In this document: positions 8,148-17,349 of the stretch, in pieces
How positions within the stretch are numbered: position 1 is the stretch's first letter
How the letters are laid out: each line of letters opens with the position of its first letter
Assembly (NCBI RefSeq): GCF_001461695.1
Contig: NZ_AUTC01000055.1
Coordinates: forward strand, 124,001 to 188,000
DNA length: 64,000 nucleotides
Reading direction: 5' to 3'
Source: Sinorhizobium fredii USDA 205
Lineage (GTDB): Bacteria > Pseudomonadota > Alphaproteobacteria > Rhizobiales > Rhizobiaceae
Made by a program: the position numbers and the translations under genes
Notes under the pieces: model-generated
Told to the model about the DNA's origin: nothing
Database searches by the model: none
The model's input: the letters and a program-made list of their open reading frames with translations, nothing else

Positions 8148-11100
8148 TGCGGCTGCAACAGCTGGATCTCGTCCGCTTCGGCAAGTTCACCGGAAGGAGC
8201 CTCGATTTCGGCGCCGCAAAGCCGGAAGAGCCTGATTTTCACCTGATCTACGGCCCGAACGAGGCGGGCAAATCGACACTGTTCGCGGGGTTCCTCGACC
8301 TGCTCTTCGGCATCGAGCGTCTCAGCCCCTATGGCTTCCTGCATCCCTATCAGACGATGCGGATCGGCGGCATCGTCGAAGCCGGCGGCAAGAGACATCA
8401 CGCCTATCGGATCAAACGCAACGCGAACAGCCTGGTCGGTCCCGACGAGCAGCCGTTGCCGGACAACCTCTTCTCCTCGGCCCTCGGAGCGATCGATCGG
8501 GATACGTACCGAATGATGTTCTCGCTCGACGACGAGAGCATCGAGGAAGGCGGCGAGGCTATCCTGAAAAGCGAGGGGGAACTTGGTTCGCTTTTGTTTT
8601 CGGCAAGCTCCGGCCTGCCGGACAGCAGCGCGGTGCTCGCCAACCTGCGTGCCGAAGCGGATGCTTTCTTTCGCCCGCAGGCGCGCAAGCATCGGCTTGC
8701 GGAACTGAAGGCGGAACTGGACGCCCTCAAGTCGGAGCGCAAGACGGTCGACATCAATGCGCGTGAATATGCCGATCTTCGCAAGACGCTGACGAAAGCC
8801 CGCGAACGCCATGATGCGGCATCACAGCAGCGCGCCGAACTGCGTGTCCGGCGGGATCGGCTGCGCGCCGAGCTCGAGGCCCTGCCGCTCCTGGCGAGGC
8901 TGCGCAATGCGCGGGAACAGCTTGCCGGATCGCAGGAGTTGCCTATTCCGCCGCAGGAGTGGTGGAACGATCTTCCGGCGCTGCGACGGCAGGAGGTCGA
9001 AATCGCCACCCGGCTTCGGCAATTGGACGAGGAACTGGCCCGGCGCCGGATGGAGCTCGAAGGACTGCCGCGGGACGAGCAGGCGCTTGTGCTCACGGGG
9101 CGGTTCGAGGCGCTGCGGGAGTCGGCCCTCGATGCCCGCTACCAGACGGCCGCCCGCGATATGCCGTCGCGGCTTGACGAACTGGCAAGGATCACGGCGG
9201 AGATGCGTGCCTGCCTCATTCGTCTCGGCGAGGCGGACAACCCCGATCCCGTTTTGCTGGTGCTGCCGACCGCGCGTGCCGCCCGGCTCCAGGAATTGGT
9301 CCGCCAGCATGCCGGCCTCTCGGAAAAGCTGGCATCGGCGCGCGAGGAGCTCGAGAGTGCAAGACGCGATCGCGCCCAGTGGGAGCGCGAGCTGGATCGG
9401 CTGAAAGGCGGCGTCGCCGATACAGGCCGCCTGGTCGAGCGGCTGCATGTGCTGCGCCAGAGCGACTGCCTGTTGCGCCAGCAGGCCGCGTCCAGGGAGG
9501 TCGACCGGCTGGAGGCGGCGATTGCCGATGCAATGGACAGCCTGCGGCCTTTCGCCGGCGATGTGGATGAACTGGCGAGGCTTCCTGTTCCCGCCGCCGG
9601 CGTCGTCGCCACGTGGAGAGCGGAGGAGGCGGCTCTTTCCGAGCGCCGCATGCGGCTCGACGATCGGATCGGCGACGAGCGCGAGCGCCAGGCGGGAGAT
9701 GAGGCGCGACTCGCCGCATTCGCTGCCGACGGCGCGGCTGTGGACGACGCGACGGCGGGCGTGCTGCGCCGCCGGCGGGACCAAGCCTGGCAACTGCATC
9801 GCGCCAGTCTCGACGAGGGGACGGCAAGTGCTTTCGAGGCGGCATCGCGGGAGGACGATGCCGCCGTGGCACTTCGTCTGGCCTATGCCGAGCGGGTCGC
9901 CGAGATGCGCGGCCTCGCTCTCGCCATTTCCGAAAGGCGCGCACGTCTTCAGGCGCTGGAGACACAGCGCACGGCGCTGTCCGAAGAGAGCCAACGGCTG
10001 GAGGCGACGGTTGCCGCTGCCGCAAGCGCAGGTGGCTTACCCCACGTGAAGCTGGTGCCGCAACTGGAAGCTTGGCTTGCCATCCGAGCCGCAGCGCTGG
10101 TGTTGCGCGCCGATTTGCGTGCAGCGCGCCAGACGCGCGACGGAGCGTTTGCGGAGGAACAGGCGGCGGCATTCGCGCTGCGGGACGAATTGGTGCGGCT
10201 CGGCGTGACGGATGATTTGCCTGATCGTCTCGATGAACTCCTCGCGATCGCAGAACGGATCGCCTCCCATGCGCAAAGCGCCTCGGCGGCCCATAGCGCG
10301 GCTGCCGCGCAGCTTCGCCGCGCCTCCGAAGCCCTGGAAAGCCGGGAGACGGTTCTCACCGCCGCCGAGGCCGCCATCGCCCGCTGGGAAGAGGAATGGG
10401 CCAAGGCACTCGCCGCGACCTGGCTTACCGGCCGCGCGGAGCGGCCGCAGCCGCACGAAATCGGCCCGGTGCTCGCCGTGCTGCAGGATTTCGACAAGCT
10501 GATGCAGAAGAAGAGCGAGCTCGACCATCGCATCGCCGGCATGCGCAAGGATCAGAAAGGTTTTGCCGAGGCGATCGCAGATCTCGCCCGCGAACTGGCG
10601 GAGCAGAGAGACGGCGATCCGCTTGCGCACTACGCCTCGCTGCGCGACCGCATTGCCGCCGCGCATCACCAGGAAGAGCGCCGCCTTGAGGGCTCGGCCA
10701 GCATCGCGCGCCTGGAGGACGACCTTCGGTCGCTGCTGAACGAAGAGCGGCAGCACCTGGCGATGAAGCAGGTGATTTTCGACTTCTTCGGATGTGGGAC
10801 GGTTGACGAGGCCGGGCACTGCCTGGAGGCGGTGCGCGAGCAGGAGAGGCAACGGCAGAGATCCGCTGAACTCGAGCATGACCTATTGACCAGGCTCGGC
10901 GCCGCCACCAGCGGAGAAGCCGAATCCCTGCTCGCCGGCGTGGACGAGCCGGAGCTCAGGCTCGAACTCGCCCGGCTGGAGGAAGCGATCGATGCCACCG
11001 ATCGTGACGTCAGCGAGTTGCATTCGGAAGTCAGAAACAAGGAAGGGGCGCTCGCGGAGATCGAGGGCGGCGATCGGGTCGCTGAACTCGAGCAGAGGCA

Positions 11101-11608
11101 GCGAACCATCCTGCTCGACATCGAGCACAAGGCGGTCGGCTATCTGAGGCTCAAGGCTGGCGTCGTTGCCGCCGAACATGCGCTGCGGCTGTTTCGCGAG
11201 CGGCATCGCAGCGCCATGATGCAGCGCGCCTCGCGGACATTCTCGCATATCAGCGGCGGCGAGTATGCCGGCCTCTCGACGCAGGCGGACAAGGGGCAGG
11301 AATTCCTGATCGCCAACATTGCCGCGGGCGGCTCGAAGCTCGCCGGCGACCTCTCGAAAGGCACGCGCTTCCAGCTCTATCTCGCCTTGCGGATGGCCGG
11401 CTACCACGAGGTCGCGGCGGCCCGCGAGACGCTGCCCTTCATCGCCGACGACATCATGGAAACATTCGACGACAACCGAGCCGGTAGGGCCTTCGCTCTG
11501 ATGGCCGAGATGGCGCGCGTCGGCCAGGTGATCTATCTCACCCACCACGAGCACCTTTGCGACATCGCCCGCAGCGCCTGTCCCGGGGTTAAGCTTCACA
11601 AGCTATAG
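8147..11608 (+). CDS. SbcC/YhaN-like AAA ATPase, large coiled-coil
   Basis: The 1153-residue ATPase partner of the nuclease encoded just upstream, whose stop overlaps this start. The N-terminus has an ABC/SMC-type nucleotide-binding half with Walker A GPNEAGKST (about residue 38). A very long Arg/Glu/Ala-rich region follows, predicted to form coiled coils (about residues 170-1000). The C-terminal half-site has FSHISGGEYAGL, LSKGTRFQLYLALRMAG (signature-like) and Walker B FIADDIMETFDD near residue 1100. This layout matches the Rad50/SbcC/YhaN group, where ATP-driven arms hold DNA ends for a Mre11-like nuclease. The AGKST form of Walker A is characteristic of the YhaN branch. There is no zinc-hook CxxC in the middle, also as in YhaN-like proteins. 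Confidence 0.88.
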   Translation: MRLQQLDLVRFGKFTGRSLDFGAAKPEEPDFHLIYGPNEAGKSTLFAGFLDLLFGIERLSPYGFLHPYQTMRIGGIVEAGGKRHHAYRIKRNANSLVGPDEQPLPDNLFSSALGAIDRDTYRMMFSLDDESIEEGGEAILKSEGELGSLLFSASSGLPDSSAVLANLRAEADAFFRPQARKHRLAELKAELDALKSERKTVDINAREYADLRKTLTKARERHDAASQQRAELRVRRDRLRAELEALPLLARLRNAREQLAGSQELPIPPQEWWNDLPALRRQEVEIATRLRQLDEELARRRMELEGLPRDEQALVLTGRFEALRESALDARYQTAARDMPSRLDELARITAEMRACLIRLGEADNPDPVLLVLPTARAARLQELVRQHAGLSEKLASAREELESARRDRAQWERELDRLKGGVADTGRLVERLHVLRQSDCLLRQQAASREVDRLEAAIADAMDSLRPFAGDVDELARLPVPAAGVVATWRAEEAALSERRMRLDDRIGDERERQAGDEARLAAFAADGAAVDDATAGVLRRRRDQAWQLHRASLDEGTASAFEAASREDDAAVALRLAYAERVAEMRGLALAISERRARLQALETQRTALSEESQRLEATVAAAASAGGLPHVKLVPQLEAWLAIRAAALVLRADLRAARQTRDGAFAEEQAAAFALRDELVRLGVTDDLPDRLDELLAIAERIASHAQSASAAHSAAAAQLRRASEALESRETVLTAAEAAIARWEEEWAKALAATWLTGRAERPQPHEIGPVLAVLQDFDKLMQKKSELDHRIAGMRKDQKGFAEAIADLARELAEQRDGDPLAHYASLRDRIAAAHHQEERRLEGSASIARLEDDLRSLLNEERQHLAMKQVIFDFFGCGTVDEAGHCLEAVREQERQRQRSAELEHDLLTRLGAATSGEAESLLAGVDEPELRLELARLEEAIDATDRDVSELHSEVRNKEGALAEIEGGDRVAELEQRQRTILLDIEHKAVGYLRLKAGVVAAEHALRLFRERHRSAMMQRASRTFSHISGGEYAGLSTQADKGQEFLIANIAAGGSKLAGDLSKGTRFQLYLALRMAGYHEVAAARETLPFIADDIMETFDDNRAGRAFALMAEMARVGQVIYLTHHEHLCDIARSACPGVKLHKL

Positions 11609-11695
11609 CGACCTCGCGGAAAAGCGATAAGGTGCCCATGCTGTTGCCCGCATCGCAGGCTACGCTTCGACGCGATTTGCCAAGAGGAGGTTCAG

Positions 11696-12091
11696 ATGGA
11701 AATCTTTGAGTGTGGATCGAGACCCTCGTCCCGCGGGCCGGCCGAATATTTTGAGGGCGCCGTGCGTCTCGACCCTGCCTTCGAGGCGCCCGCGCCGGCG
11801 CGGGTGCGCGGAGCGACGGTCACCTTCGAACCCGGCGCACGTACCGCCTGGCACACCCACCCGCTCGGCCAGACCCTCATCGTCACCTCCGGCCGCGGCC
11901 TCGCGCAAAGCTGGGGCGGCGAACTCCGCGAGATCCGCGCCGGCGATGTCGTCTGGTTCCCGCCGGGTGAAAAGCATTGGCACGGCGCTGCCGCGGATAC
12001 CGGAATGACGCATATCGCCATTCAGGAGGCGTTCGACGGCAAGGTCGTCGATTGGTTGGAGCATGTGACGGACGAGCAGTATCGCGGGTGA
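11696..12091 (+). CDS. cupin-domain protein
   Basis: A 131-residue single-domain cupin. The first metal-binding motif appears as [17 protein letters not shown] and the second as [19 protein letters not shown], giving His ligands in a beta-barrel. These small proteins resemble the cupins annotated as (R)-mandelonitrile lyase-like or carboxymuconolactone decarboxylase-associated, but the substrate cannot be assigned. An AAGAGGAGG ribosome site precedes the ATG. It follows the SbcC-like gene by 87 bases, on the same strand. It is the last core gene before the tRNA-Val insertion. Confidence 0.85.
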   Translation: MEIFECGSRPSSRGPAEYFEGAVRLDPAFEAPAPARVRGATVTFEPGARTAWHTHPLGQTLIVTSGRGLAQSWGGELREIRAGDVVWFPPGEKHWHGAAADTGMTHIAIQEAFDGKVVDWLEHVTDEQYRG

Positions 12092-12154
12092 AGAGGACGC
12101 AGGGCGCGTCGCAACGATCGTTGCCGCTTGCGATCAATTTCGAGCTTTCGGAGT

Positions 12155-12180
12155 AAATGGTGGGTGATGAGAGAGTCGAA
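12155..12180. repeat. displaced tRNA-Val 3' end (attachment site copy)
   Basis: 26 bases matching 13401-13426 at 24 positions (differences at 12165 and 12175). The copy includes the CCA end, acceptor strand and part of the T arm. It is not part of any intact tRNA. Confidence 0.7.
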
Positions 12181-12348
12181 ACTCAAAAGTGATCCGTGAA
12201 TAGCGATAACGCAGTATATATAAATGAAAAATGTATAGTGGTAACGTTCTTTTTGGCGGGTGGGAAAATATTACGTTGCTCGCGAGTTTCCAGCTAAGCT
12301 AGCGTAAACTGCAGCGTTGTTTCATGAGAAAGGGGTCGTCTAAAGAAC

Positions 12349-13368
12349 ATGCAAGACCAGAATGGTGGCAAAAGCAAGATTGACCGTATTCGTGAGTCTG
12401 CCGGCATCATGACGGTTGGAGATGACAGCGACGGCGCTATGGTGTCCATGGTGACGATTGATGGCAGGCTTTTTGCGATCAAAGAGGGCGCGGTTTATGC
12501 CATCTCATTGGCAGATGATATCGATCCTCAACGGACGCGGGAGGATATTCCGAACACAGTGCAGAAGATTTTCAATGTGGGTTCAAAGTCGGAACTGGTT
12601 CAGCGATTGCTGCTGACTGCCGCCGAACTGTTCAGGAAAGACCGTCTGCAGGAACACGTCAACTACGAGGCTGCTCTTAGTGTCGTGCTTGAAATTATGC
12701 GCGATGTAGTGGCAGCAACTGAAATTTTCGAAGAGTTCGAAGCGGCATTGAAGCAGGTTCGTGCAAAGACCCTCACCGCGAAACAGAGGGGACTATCTCT
12801 CCCGTCTGTTCCTGGCTTGCCCTCCCAAGTCAAAAGCTTCGTTCAAAAAATGGATCACGCAATCCAAAGCGTGTTTAATCTCGCTTGTGTCTTTTATGGT
12901 GAAGCCACCCTGAGAAAATCGGGAAAATGGCTGGATGGCCTTACAAACCACTTAGAGGCATCACAGGACGCGAAAGGCGAATTCTTGCCCTTCTCAAAAG
13001 AGCTGGCAGATTTGGGGAAGCTTATCAGGAATGTGCGACACTGCATCGAACATCCCAAGCCGAAGCAACAGCTTCGGATCACAGACTTCAGCTTGAACGT
13101 GAACGCTCAATTAGTTGAGCCTACCATAGCGGTTATTCATGATACGACGCCATTGGACACAGCGCCGATTCAAGAGTTCATGCGCTTTTTTCTTGAACAG
13201 GTTGTCGTCGGAGCGGAGATGCTGATGGTGTTTCTGGCTAGCCATCACATTGCTCCCGTCGGAGGGTTCCCGGTTGGTGTTGGGGAAATTCCCTTAACGC
13301 AGCGCCGGCTTGGTGTCCGATATGGCTATCTCATCAACATGGGAGGTCAGATTGCGCGTCTCGGATAA
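12349..13368 (+). CDS. hypothetical protein, cargo of the tRNA-Val element; HEPN-like motif
   Basis: A 339-residue protein I do not recognise. It has no signal peptide and no clear membrane helix. It is mostly helical in appearance, with two Leu/Glu-rich stretches around residues 75-145. At residues 225-235 it reads LIRNVRHCIEH, containing R-x4-H (R230, H235). This Arg-Asn...His pattern at the end of a helix resembles the RNase motif of HEPN domains, found in many toxin and phage-defence proteins. The resemblance is by eye only. GAGAAAGGGG provides a ribosome site. Codon use is visibly less GC-rich than in neighbouring genes. It is the only gene in the integrated segment, which suggests a self-contained accessory function. 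Confidence 0.7.
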   Translation: MQDQNGGKSKIDRIRESAGIMTVGDDSDGAMVSMVTIDGRLFAIKEGAVYAISLADDIDPQRTREDIPNTVQKIFNVGSKSELVQRLLLTAAELFRKDRLQEHVNYEAALSVVLEIMRDVVAATEIFEEFEAALKQVRAKTLTAKQRGLSLPSVPGLPSQVKSFVQKMDHAIQSVFNLACVFYGEATLRKSGKWLDGLTNHLEASQDAKGEFLPFSKELADLGKLIRNVRHCIEHPKPKQQLRITDFSLNVNAQLVEPTIAVIHDTTPLDTAPIQEFMRFFLEQVVVGAEMLMVFLASHHIAPVGGFPVGVGEIPLTQRRLGVRYGYLINMGGQIARLG

Positions 13369-13400
13369 GCGTTCCGGCTTCGCGCAATTTCAAATGGAAA

Positions 13401-13426
13401 AAATGGTGGGCGATGAGAGACTCGAA
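13401..13426. repeat. tRNA-Val 3' end, element-proximal attachment site
   Basis: The second copy of the direct repeat, lying within and just beyond the intact tRNA-Val 3' end. It pairs with 12155-12180 to bound the element. Confidence 0.7.
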
Positions 13427-13479
13427 CTCCCGACATCCTCGGTGTAAACGAGGCGCTCTACCAACTGAGCTAATCGCCC
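13404..13479 (-). tRNA. tRNA-Val (anticodon TAC)
   Basis: A 76-base tRNA with acceptor stem GGGCGAT/ATCGCCC, D arm GCTCAGTTGGTAGAGC, anticodon arm CTCGT-TTACACC-GAG with anticodon TAC, T arm GGGAGTTCGAGTCTCTC and an encoded CCA. Its 3' end was the target of the adjacent integrated element. Confidence 0.95.
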
Positions 13480-13519
13480 TTTCGCGTGTCGAACCGGTGT
13501 CCGCCGCGTCGGTGGGCGT

Positions 13520-13548
13520 GATCTATGCGCTACCGGCGAAAACCGCAA
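13520..13548 (-). promoter_or_regulatory. candidate promoter of tRNA-Val
   Basis: Minus-strand TTGCGG (13548-13543), a 17-base spacer and TAGATC (13525-13520). This places transcription start about 30 bases ahead of the mature tRNA. Confidence 0.4.
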
Positions 13549-13785
13549 GAGGATTTGCGCGATTTTTTTGATTTTTTTGCGGGCGCTCGCCAAGCGCCGG
13601 GGACGGCGCACCGCTGGCACTGTGGACAAATCTCCGGAGGGGAGGGGCGCGCCGGAGGTGGCGGCCTTGACGGCGTCGGGCGACGGAGAGGGGTCCCGCG
13701 ATCGTCCCGCCTTGTGCAGATTTTTCTCTTAAGAATGGCCTGTGGATCAAAATTCCGTCCGTCACGGTTTTGTCTTCAAACACGC

Positions 13786-13814
13786 TTGACACCCCAAGGC
13801 GAACCGCTTAGTTA
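13786..13814 (+). promoter_or_regulatory. sigma-70 promoter of the tRNA-Asp cluster
   Basis: CTTGACA (TTGACA at 13786-13791), exactly 17 bases, then TAGTTA (13809-13814). The alphaproteobacterial -35 consensus CTTGAC is matched fully. The first tRNA begins about 70 bases downstream. Confidence 0.65.
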
Positions 13815-13884
13815 GCCGCTCATCGAAACGGCAGGGCCGCTTTGATGAACGGGGGGCGCGAGTGCCCCGGCCAGTTCGAGAGAT

Positions 13885-13961
13885 GCGGGTGTAGCTCAGT
13901 CGGTTAGAGTGCCGGCCTGTCACGCCGGAGGTCGCGGGTTCGAGCCCCGTCACTCGCGCCA
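13885..13961 (+). tRNA. tRNA-Asp (anticodon GTC), copy 1
   Basis: A 77-base tRNA: acceptor GCGGGTG/CACTCGC, D arm GCTCAGTCGGTTAGAGT, anticodon arm GCCGG-CCTGTCAC-GCCGG with anticodon GTC, T arm CGCGGGTTCGAGCCCCG, encoded CCA. First of three identical copies. Confidence 0.96.
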
Positions 13962-14030
13962 CTCTTCTGGTGCATTGGCATTCTCAAAGAGTGTCGATGG
14001 TGAGATAATGGCCAGCCATGGCCACGATGC

Positions 14031-14107
14031 GCGGGTGTAGCTCAGTCGGTTAGAGTGCCGGCCTGTCACGCCGGAGGTCGCGGGTTCGAGCCCCGTCACT
14101 CGCGCCA
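14031..14107 (+). tRNA. tRNA-Asp (anticodon GTC), copy 2
   Basis: Sequence identical to copy 1. It lies 146 bases further on, after a 69-base spacer. Confidence 0.96.
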
Positions 14108-14176
14108 TTCTTCTGGTGCATTGGCATTCTCAAAGAGTGTCGATGGTGAGATAATGGCCAGCCATGGCCACGATGC

Positions 14177-14253
14177 GCGGGTGTAGCTCAGTCGGTTAGA
14201 GTGCCGGCCTGTCACGCCGGAGGTCGCGGGTTCGAGCCCCGTCACTCGCGCCA
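14177..14253 (+). tRNA. tRNA-Asp (anticodon GTC), copy 3
   Basis: Sequence identical to copies 1 and 2, again offset by 146 bases. The sequence after its CCA differs from that after the other copies, marking the end of the tandem array. Confidence 0.96.
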
Positions 14254-14551
14254 TTTCTCTTACCTTCCATCCATCGAAGCATGCGGTCATTTTTTGCGTT
14301 GCGGCAATGTGTCTCGGGCCAGTTGTCGTGAGCGGGATGAGTCCGTTCCCACGATTCCCTACTTCGGTGTGTCAACGGTGCGAAAGTGCCGTTCAAACCT
14401 GCGCCTCGAACCGGTTTAAATGCCGCGTCGAGGCTTGCACATGGGCGCGGGCTGCGCTAACCACTCTGGCGTTGCAACATGATTTTCGGCCTGCGGCATT
14501 CGTTGTTCAAGCGCCTCTCCCGGTGCGCTTCGCAGGCAGGGACGGATAACA

Positions 14552-14917
14552 ATGACAGAACTTCTCGGTTCCTACGTTCCGATCGCGATTTTCATTGGAA
14601 TCGCTCTTGTGATCGGCCTAGCACTCCTGATCGCTCCCTTCGCAGTTGCCTTCAAGGCGCCCGATTCGGAAAAGCTGTCGGCCTACGAGTGCGGCTTCAA
14701 TGCGTTCGACGACGCCCGCATGAAGTTCGACATCCGCTTCTACCTCGTGTCGATCCTCTTCATCATCTTCGACCTGGAAGTCGCCTTCCTCTTCCCCTGG
14801 GCGGTTTCGTTCAAGGAGCTGGGCTGGTTCGGCTTCTGGTCGATGATGGTCTTCCTCCTGGTGCTGACGGTCGGCTTTATCTATGAATGGAAAAAGGGAG
14901 CGCTGGAATGGAACTAG
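14552..14917 (+). CDS. nuoA: NADH-quinone oxidoreductase subunit A
   Basis: A 121-residue membrane subunit of complex I at the junction of peripheral and membrane arms. Three transmembrane helices (about residues 8-30, 63-85, 92-113) flank the conserved loop with [27 protein letters not shown], including the Cys whose exposure changes with the active/deactive transition in relatives. First gene of the nuo operon; its stop overlaps the nuoB start. The ~300 bases upstream should hold the operon promoter, but I cannot place it firmly. Confidence 0.97.
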   Translation: MTELLGSYVPIAIFIGIALVIGLALLIAPFAVAFKAPDSEKLSAYECGFNAFDDARMKFDIRFYLVSILFIIFDLEVAFLFPWAVSFKELGWFGFWSMMVFLLVLTVGFIYEWKKGALEWN

Positions 14918-15486
14918 CATCCGGCACCACGCTCGTTGCGCCGCAGCCGAAGGGCATCATCGATCCCGCCACCGGCAAGCCGATCGGCAGCAATGACGCA
15001 TTCTTCGGCGAGATCAACAACGAGCTCGCCGACAAGGGCTTCCTCGTCACCTCGACCGATGAGCTGATCAACTGGGCGCGCACCGGCTCGCTGATGTGGA
15101 TGACCTTCGGTCTCGCCTGCTGCGCCGTCGAGATGATGCAGATGTCCATGCCGCGTTACGACGCCGAGCGTTTCGGTTTTGCGCCGCGCGCCTCGCCGCG
15201 CCAGTCCGACGTCATGATCGTTGCCGGGACGCTGACCAACAAGATGGCGCCGGCGCTGCGCAAGGTCTACGACCAGATGCCCGAGCCGCGCTACGTCATC
15301 TCGATGGGCTCCTGCGCCAATGGCGGCGGCTACTATCACTATTCCTATTCGGTGGTGCGCGGCTGCGACCGCGTCGTACCCGTCGATATCTATGTGCCAG
15401 GCTGTCCTCCCACGGCAGAAGCGCTGCTCTATGGCGTGCTTCTGCTGCAGAAGAAGATTCGCCGGACCGGCACGATCGAGCGCTAA
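14908..15486 (+). CDS. nuoB: NADH-quinone oxidoreductase subunit B
   Basis: A 192-residue peripheral-arm subunit carrying the terminal 4Fe-4S cluster N2, which passes electrons to ubiquinone. The cluster ligands are visible in [29 protein letters not shown] and [14 protein letters not shown]. The start at 14908 overlaps the end of nuoA by 10 bases, and GGGAGCGC precedes it; a more upstream in-frame start would lengthen the overlap without family support. The N-terminal ~30 residues are the variable alphaproteobacterial leader. Confidence 0.97.
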   Translation: MELASGTTLVAPQPKGIIDPATGKPIGSNDAFFGEINNELADKGFLVTSTDELINWARTGSLMWMTFGLACCAVEMMQMSMPRYDAERFGFAPRASPRQSDVMIVAGTLTNKMAPALRKVYDQMPEPRYVISMGSCANGGGYYHYSYSVVRGCDRVVPVDIYVPGCPPTAEALLYGVLLLQKKIRRTGTIER

Positions 15487-15504
15487 GGCAGGGGGTTCTT
15501 TTCA

Positions 15505-16107
15505 ATGAGTGAAGCCCTGAACGAGCTTGCGACCTACCTTCGCGAAGCGCGCGGATCGCTGATCGCCGATGCTGCGATCAAGTATGGCGAGCTGACGCTG
15601 ACGGCGACGGCCGAGAAGGTCATCGAGTTGCTGACATTCCTGCGCGACGACGCGCGGTGTGGGTTCATCAGCTTTATCGATGTCTGCGGCGTCGACTATC
15701 CGCAGCGGCCGGATCGCTTCGACGTCGTCTACCACCTGCTGTCGCCGCGCCAGAACCTGCGCGTCCGCGTCAAGGTGGCGACCGCTGACGGCGAGCCCGT
15801 GCCGTCGGCAACCTCCGTCTACCCGGGCGCCGATTGGTTCGAGCGTGAAGCCTACGACATGTACGGCATTCTCTTCACCGGCCATCCGGACCTGCGCCGC
15901 ATCCTCACCGACTACGGTTTCGAGGGCTATCCGCTGCGCAAGGACTTCCCGATGACCGGCTTCGTCGAGGTTCGCTACGACGATGAAGTCAAGCGCGTGG
16001 TCTATGAGCCCGTCGAGTTGAGGCAGGAATTTCGCAATTTCGATTTTCTCTCGCCCTGGGAAGGCACGGACTACGTCCTGCCCGGCGACGAAAAGGCGAA
16101 GAGATAA
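15505..16107 (+). CDS. nuoC: NADH-quinone oxidoreductase subunit C
   Basis: A 200-residue 30-kDa-type subunit of the complex I connecting module, separate from NuoD as in mitochondria and alphaproteobacteria (fused in E. coli). The family signature is present as [20 protein letters not shown] followed by GYPLRKDFP. It lies 18 bases after nuoB. Confidence 0.97.
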   Translation: MSEALNELATYLREARGSLIADAAIKYGELTLTATAEKVIELLTFLRDDARCGFISFIDVCGVDYPQRPDRFDVVYHLLSPRQNLRVRVKVATADGEPVPSATSVYPGADWFEREAYDMYGILFTGHPDLRRILTDYGFEGYPLRKDFPMTGFVEVRYDDEVKRVVYEPVELRQEFRNFDFLSPWEGTDYVLPGDEKAKR

Positions 16108-16158
16108 GTCGGTCCGTGGCGATCCGTTGAGGACGCCATCCGGCCTGGAGCAATCGGT

Positions 16159-17349
16159 ATGACCGAACACAACGTCCGCAACTTCAACATCAACTTCGGC
16201 CCGCAGCACCCGGCGGCGCACGGCGTTCTCCGGCTCGTGCTGGAGCTCGACGGCGAGATCGTCGAGCGCGTCGATCCGCATATCGGCCTGCTGCACCGCG
16301 GCACCGAGAAGCTGATCGAGGCGAAGACCTACCTGCAGGCGATACCTTATTTCGACCGGCTCGACTACGTCGCGCCGATGAACCAGGAGCACGCCTTCGC
16401 GCTTGCCGTTGAAAGATTGACCGGTACGGAAGTGCCGATCCGCGGCCAGCTCATCCGCGTCCTCTATTCGGAAATCGGCCGTATCCTGTCGCACCTCTTG
16501 AACGTCACCACCCAGGCGATGGACGTCGGCGCGCTGACGCCGCCGCTCTGGGGCTTCGAGGAGCGCGAGAAGCTCATGGTGTTCTATGAGCGGGCCTGTG
16601 GCGCGCGCATGCATTCGGCCTATATTCGTCCGGGCGGCGTGCATCAGGATCTGCCGCATGAGCTGGTCGAGGATATCGGCAAGTGGATCGATCCGTTCCT
16701 GAAGACCGTCGACGACATCGACGAGCTCCTGACCGGCAACCGGATATTCAAGCAGCGCAACGTCGATATCGGCGTCGTCAAGCTGGAGGACGCCTGGGCC
16801 TGGGGCTTCTCGGGCGTCATGGTGCGCGGCTCGGGCGCTGCCTGGGATCTGCGCCGTGCGCAGCCTTATGAATGCTATTCCGACCTGCAGTTCGACATTC
16901 CGATCGGCAAGAACGGCGACTGCTACGACCGCTATCTGATCCGCATGATCGAGATGCGGCAGTCTGCCTTGATCATGCGCCAATGCGTCGACCGCCTGCT
17001 GGGCGATGCGAAAGTCGGGCCGGTTTCCTCGCTCGACGGCAAGATCGTGCCGCCGAAGCGCGGTGAGATGAAGCGGTCGATGGAAGCGCTGATCCATCAC
17101 TTCAAGCTCTATACCGAGGGCTATCACGTGCCGGCCGGCGAGGTCTATGCCGCGGTCGAGGCGCCGAAGGGCGAATTCGGCGTGTTTCTGGTCTCCGACG
17201 GCACCAACAAGCCTTACCGCTGCAAGATCCGCGCGCCGGGCTATGCGCATCTGCAGGCCATGGATTTCCTCTGTCGCGGACACCAGCTTGCCGACGTCTC
17301 GGCCGTGCTGGGCTCCCTCGATATCGTGTTCGGCGAGGTGGATCGCTGA
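16159..17349 (+). CDS. nuoD: NADH-quinone oxidoreductase subunit D
   Basis: A 396-residue 49-kDa-type subunit that forms the quinone-binding pocket with NuoB. It is related to the large subunit of NiFe hydrogenases but lacks the metal-binding Cys pairs. Conserved segments: [15 protein letters not shown] near the N-terminus with the quinone-site His, [14 protein letters not shown], and [25 protein letters not shown] and DIVFGEVDR at the C-terminus. The stop overlaps the start of the next small gene (TGATG). Confidence 0.97.
   Translation: MTEHNVRNFNINFGPQHPAAHGVLRLVLELDGEIVERVDPHIGLLHRGTEKLIEAKTYLQAIPYFDRLDYVAPMNQEHAFALAVERLTGTEVPIRGQLIRVLYSEIGRILSHLLNVTTQAMDVGALTPPLWGFEEREKLMVFYERACGARMHSAYIRPGGVHQDLPHELVEDIGKWIDPFLKTVDDIDELLTGNRIFKQRNVDIGVVKLEDAWAWGFSGVMVRGSGAAWDLRRAQPYECYSDLQFDIPIGKNGDCYDRYLIRMIEMRQSALIMRQCVDRLLGDAKVGPVSSLDGKIVPPKRGEMKRSMEALIHHFKLYTEGYHVPAGEVYAAVEAPKGEFGVFLVSDGTNKPYRCKIRAPGYAHLQAMDFLCRGHQLADVSAVLGSLDIVFGEVDR

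Larger units (their letters stand above)
12155..13426. mobile_element. small integrated element at the 3' end of tRNA-Val
   Basis: A segment of about 1.25 kb lies between an intact tRNA-Val gene (13404-13479, minus) and a displaced copy of that tRNA's 3' end (12155-12180) in the same orientation. That is the footprint left by site-specific integration into a tRNA gene. It holds one gene (12349-13368), with visibly lower GC than its flanks, and an AT-rich leader. No integrase, excisionase or replication gene is present, so it is either a deletion remnant or a non-autonomous element mobilised in trans. Confidence 0.6.
13480..13884. other. intergenic region holding divergent tRNA promoters
   Basis: About 400 bases without a supported gene. 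It carries a candidate minus-strand promoter for tRNA-Val and a good plus-strand promoter for the tRNA-Asp cluster. The middle is GC-rich with T runs; reading frames there look non-coding. Confidence 0.5.
13885..14253. repeat. tandem array of a 146-base tRNA-Asp unit
   Basis: Two and a half units: tRNA (77 bases) plus spacer (69 bases). The two spacers (13962-14030, 14108-14176) differ only at their first base, so the array arose by recent tandem duplication or is kept uniform by gene conversion. Confidence 0.85.

Noticed and set aside
12155..12180. A second tRNA gene
   Set aside because: Only the 3' 26 bases of tRNA-Val are present, without D and anticodon arms; explained as a displaced attachment site.
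13762..14396. Short minus-strand proteins reading ...GLEPATSGVTGRHSNRLSY
   Set aside because: This is the well-known false translation across tRNA-Asp genes and their repeats, not a protein.
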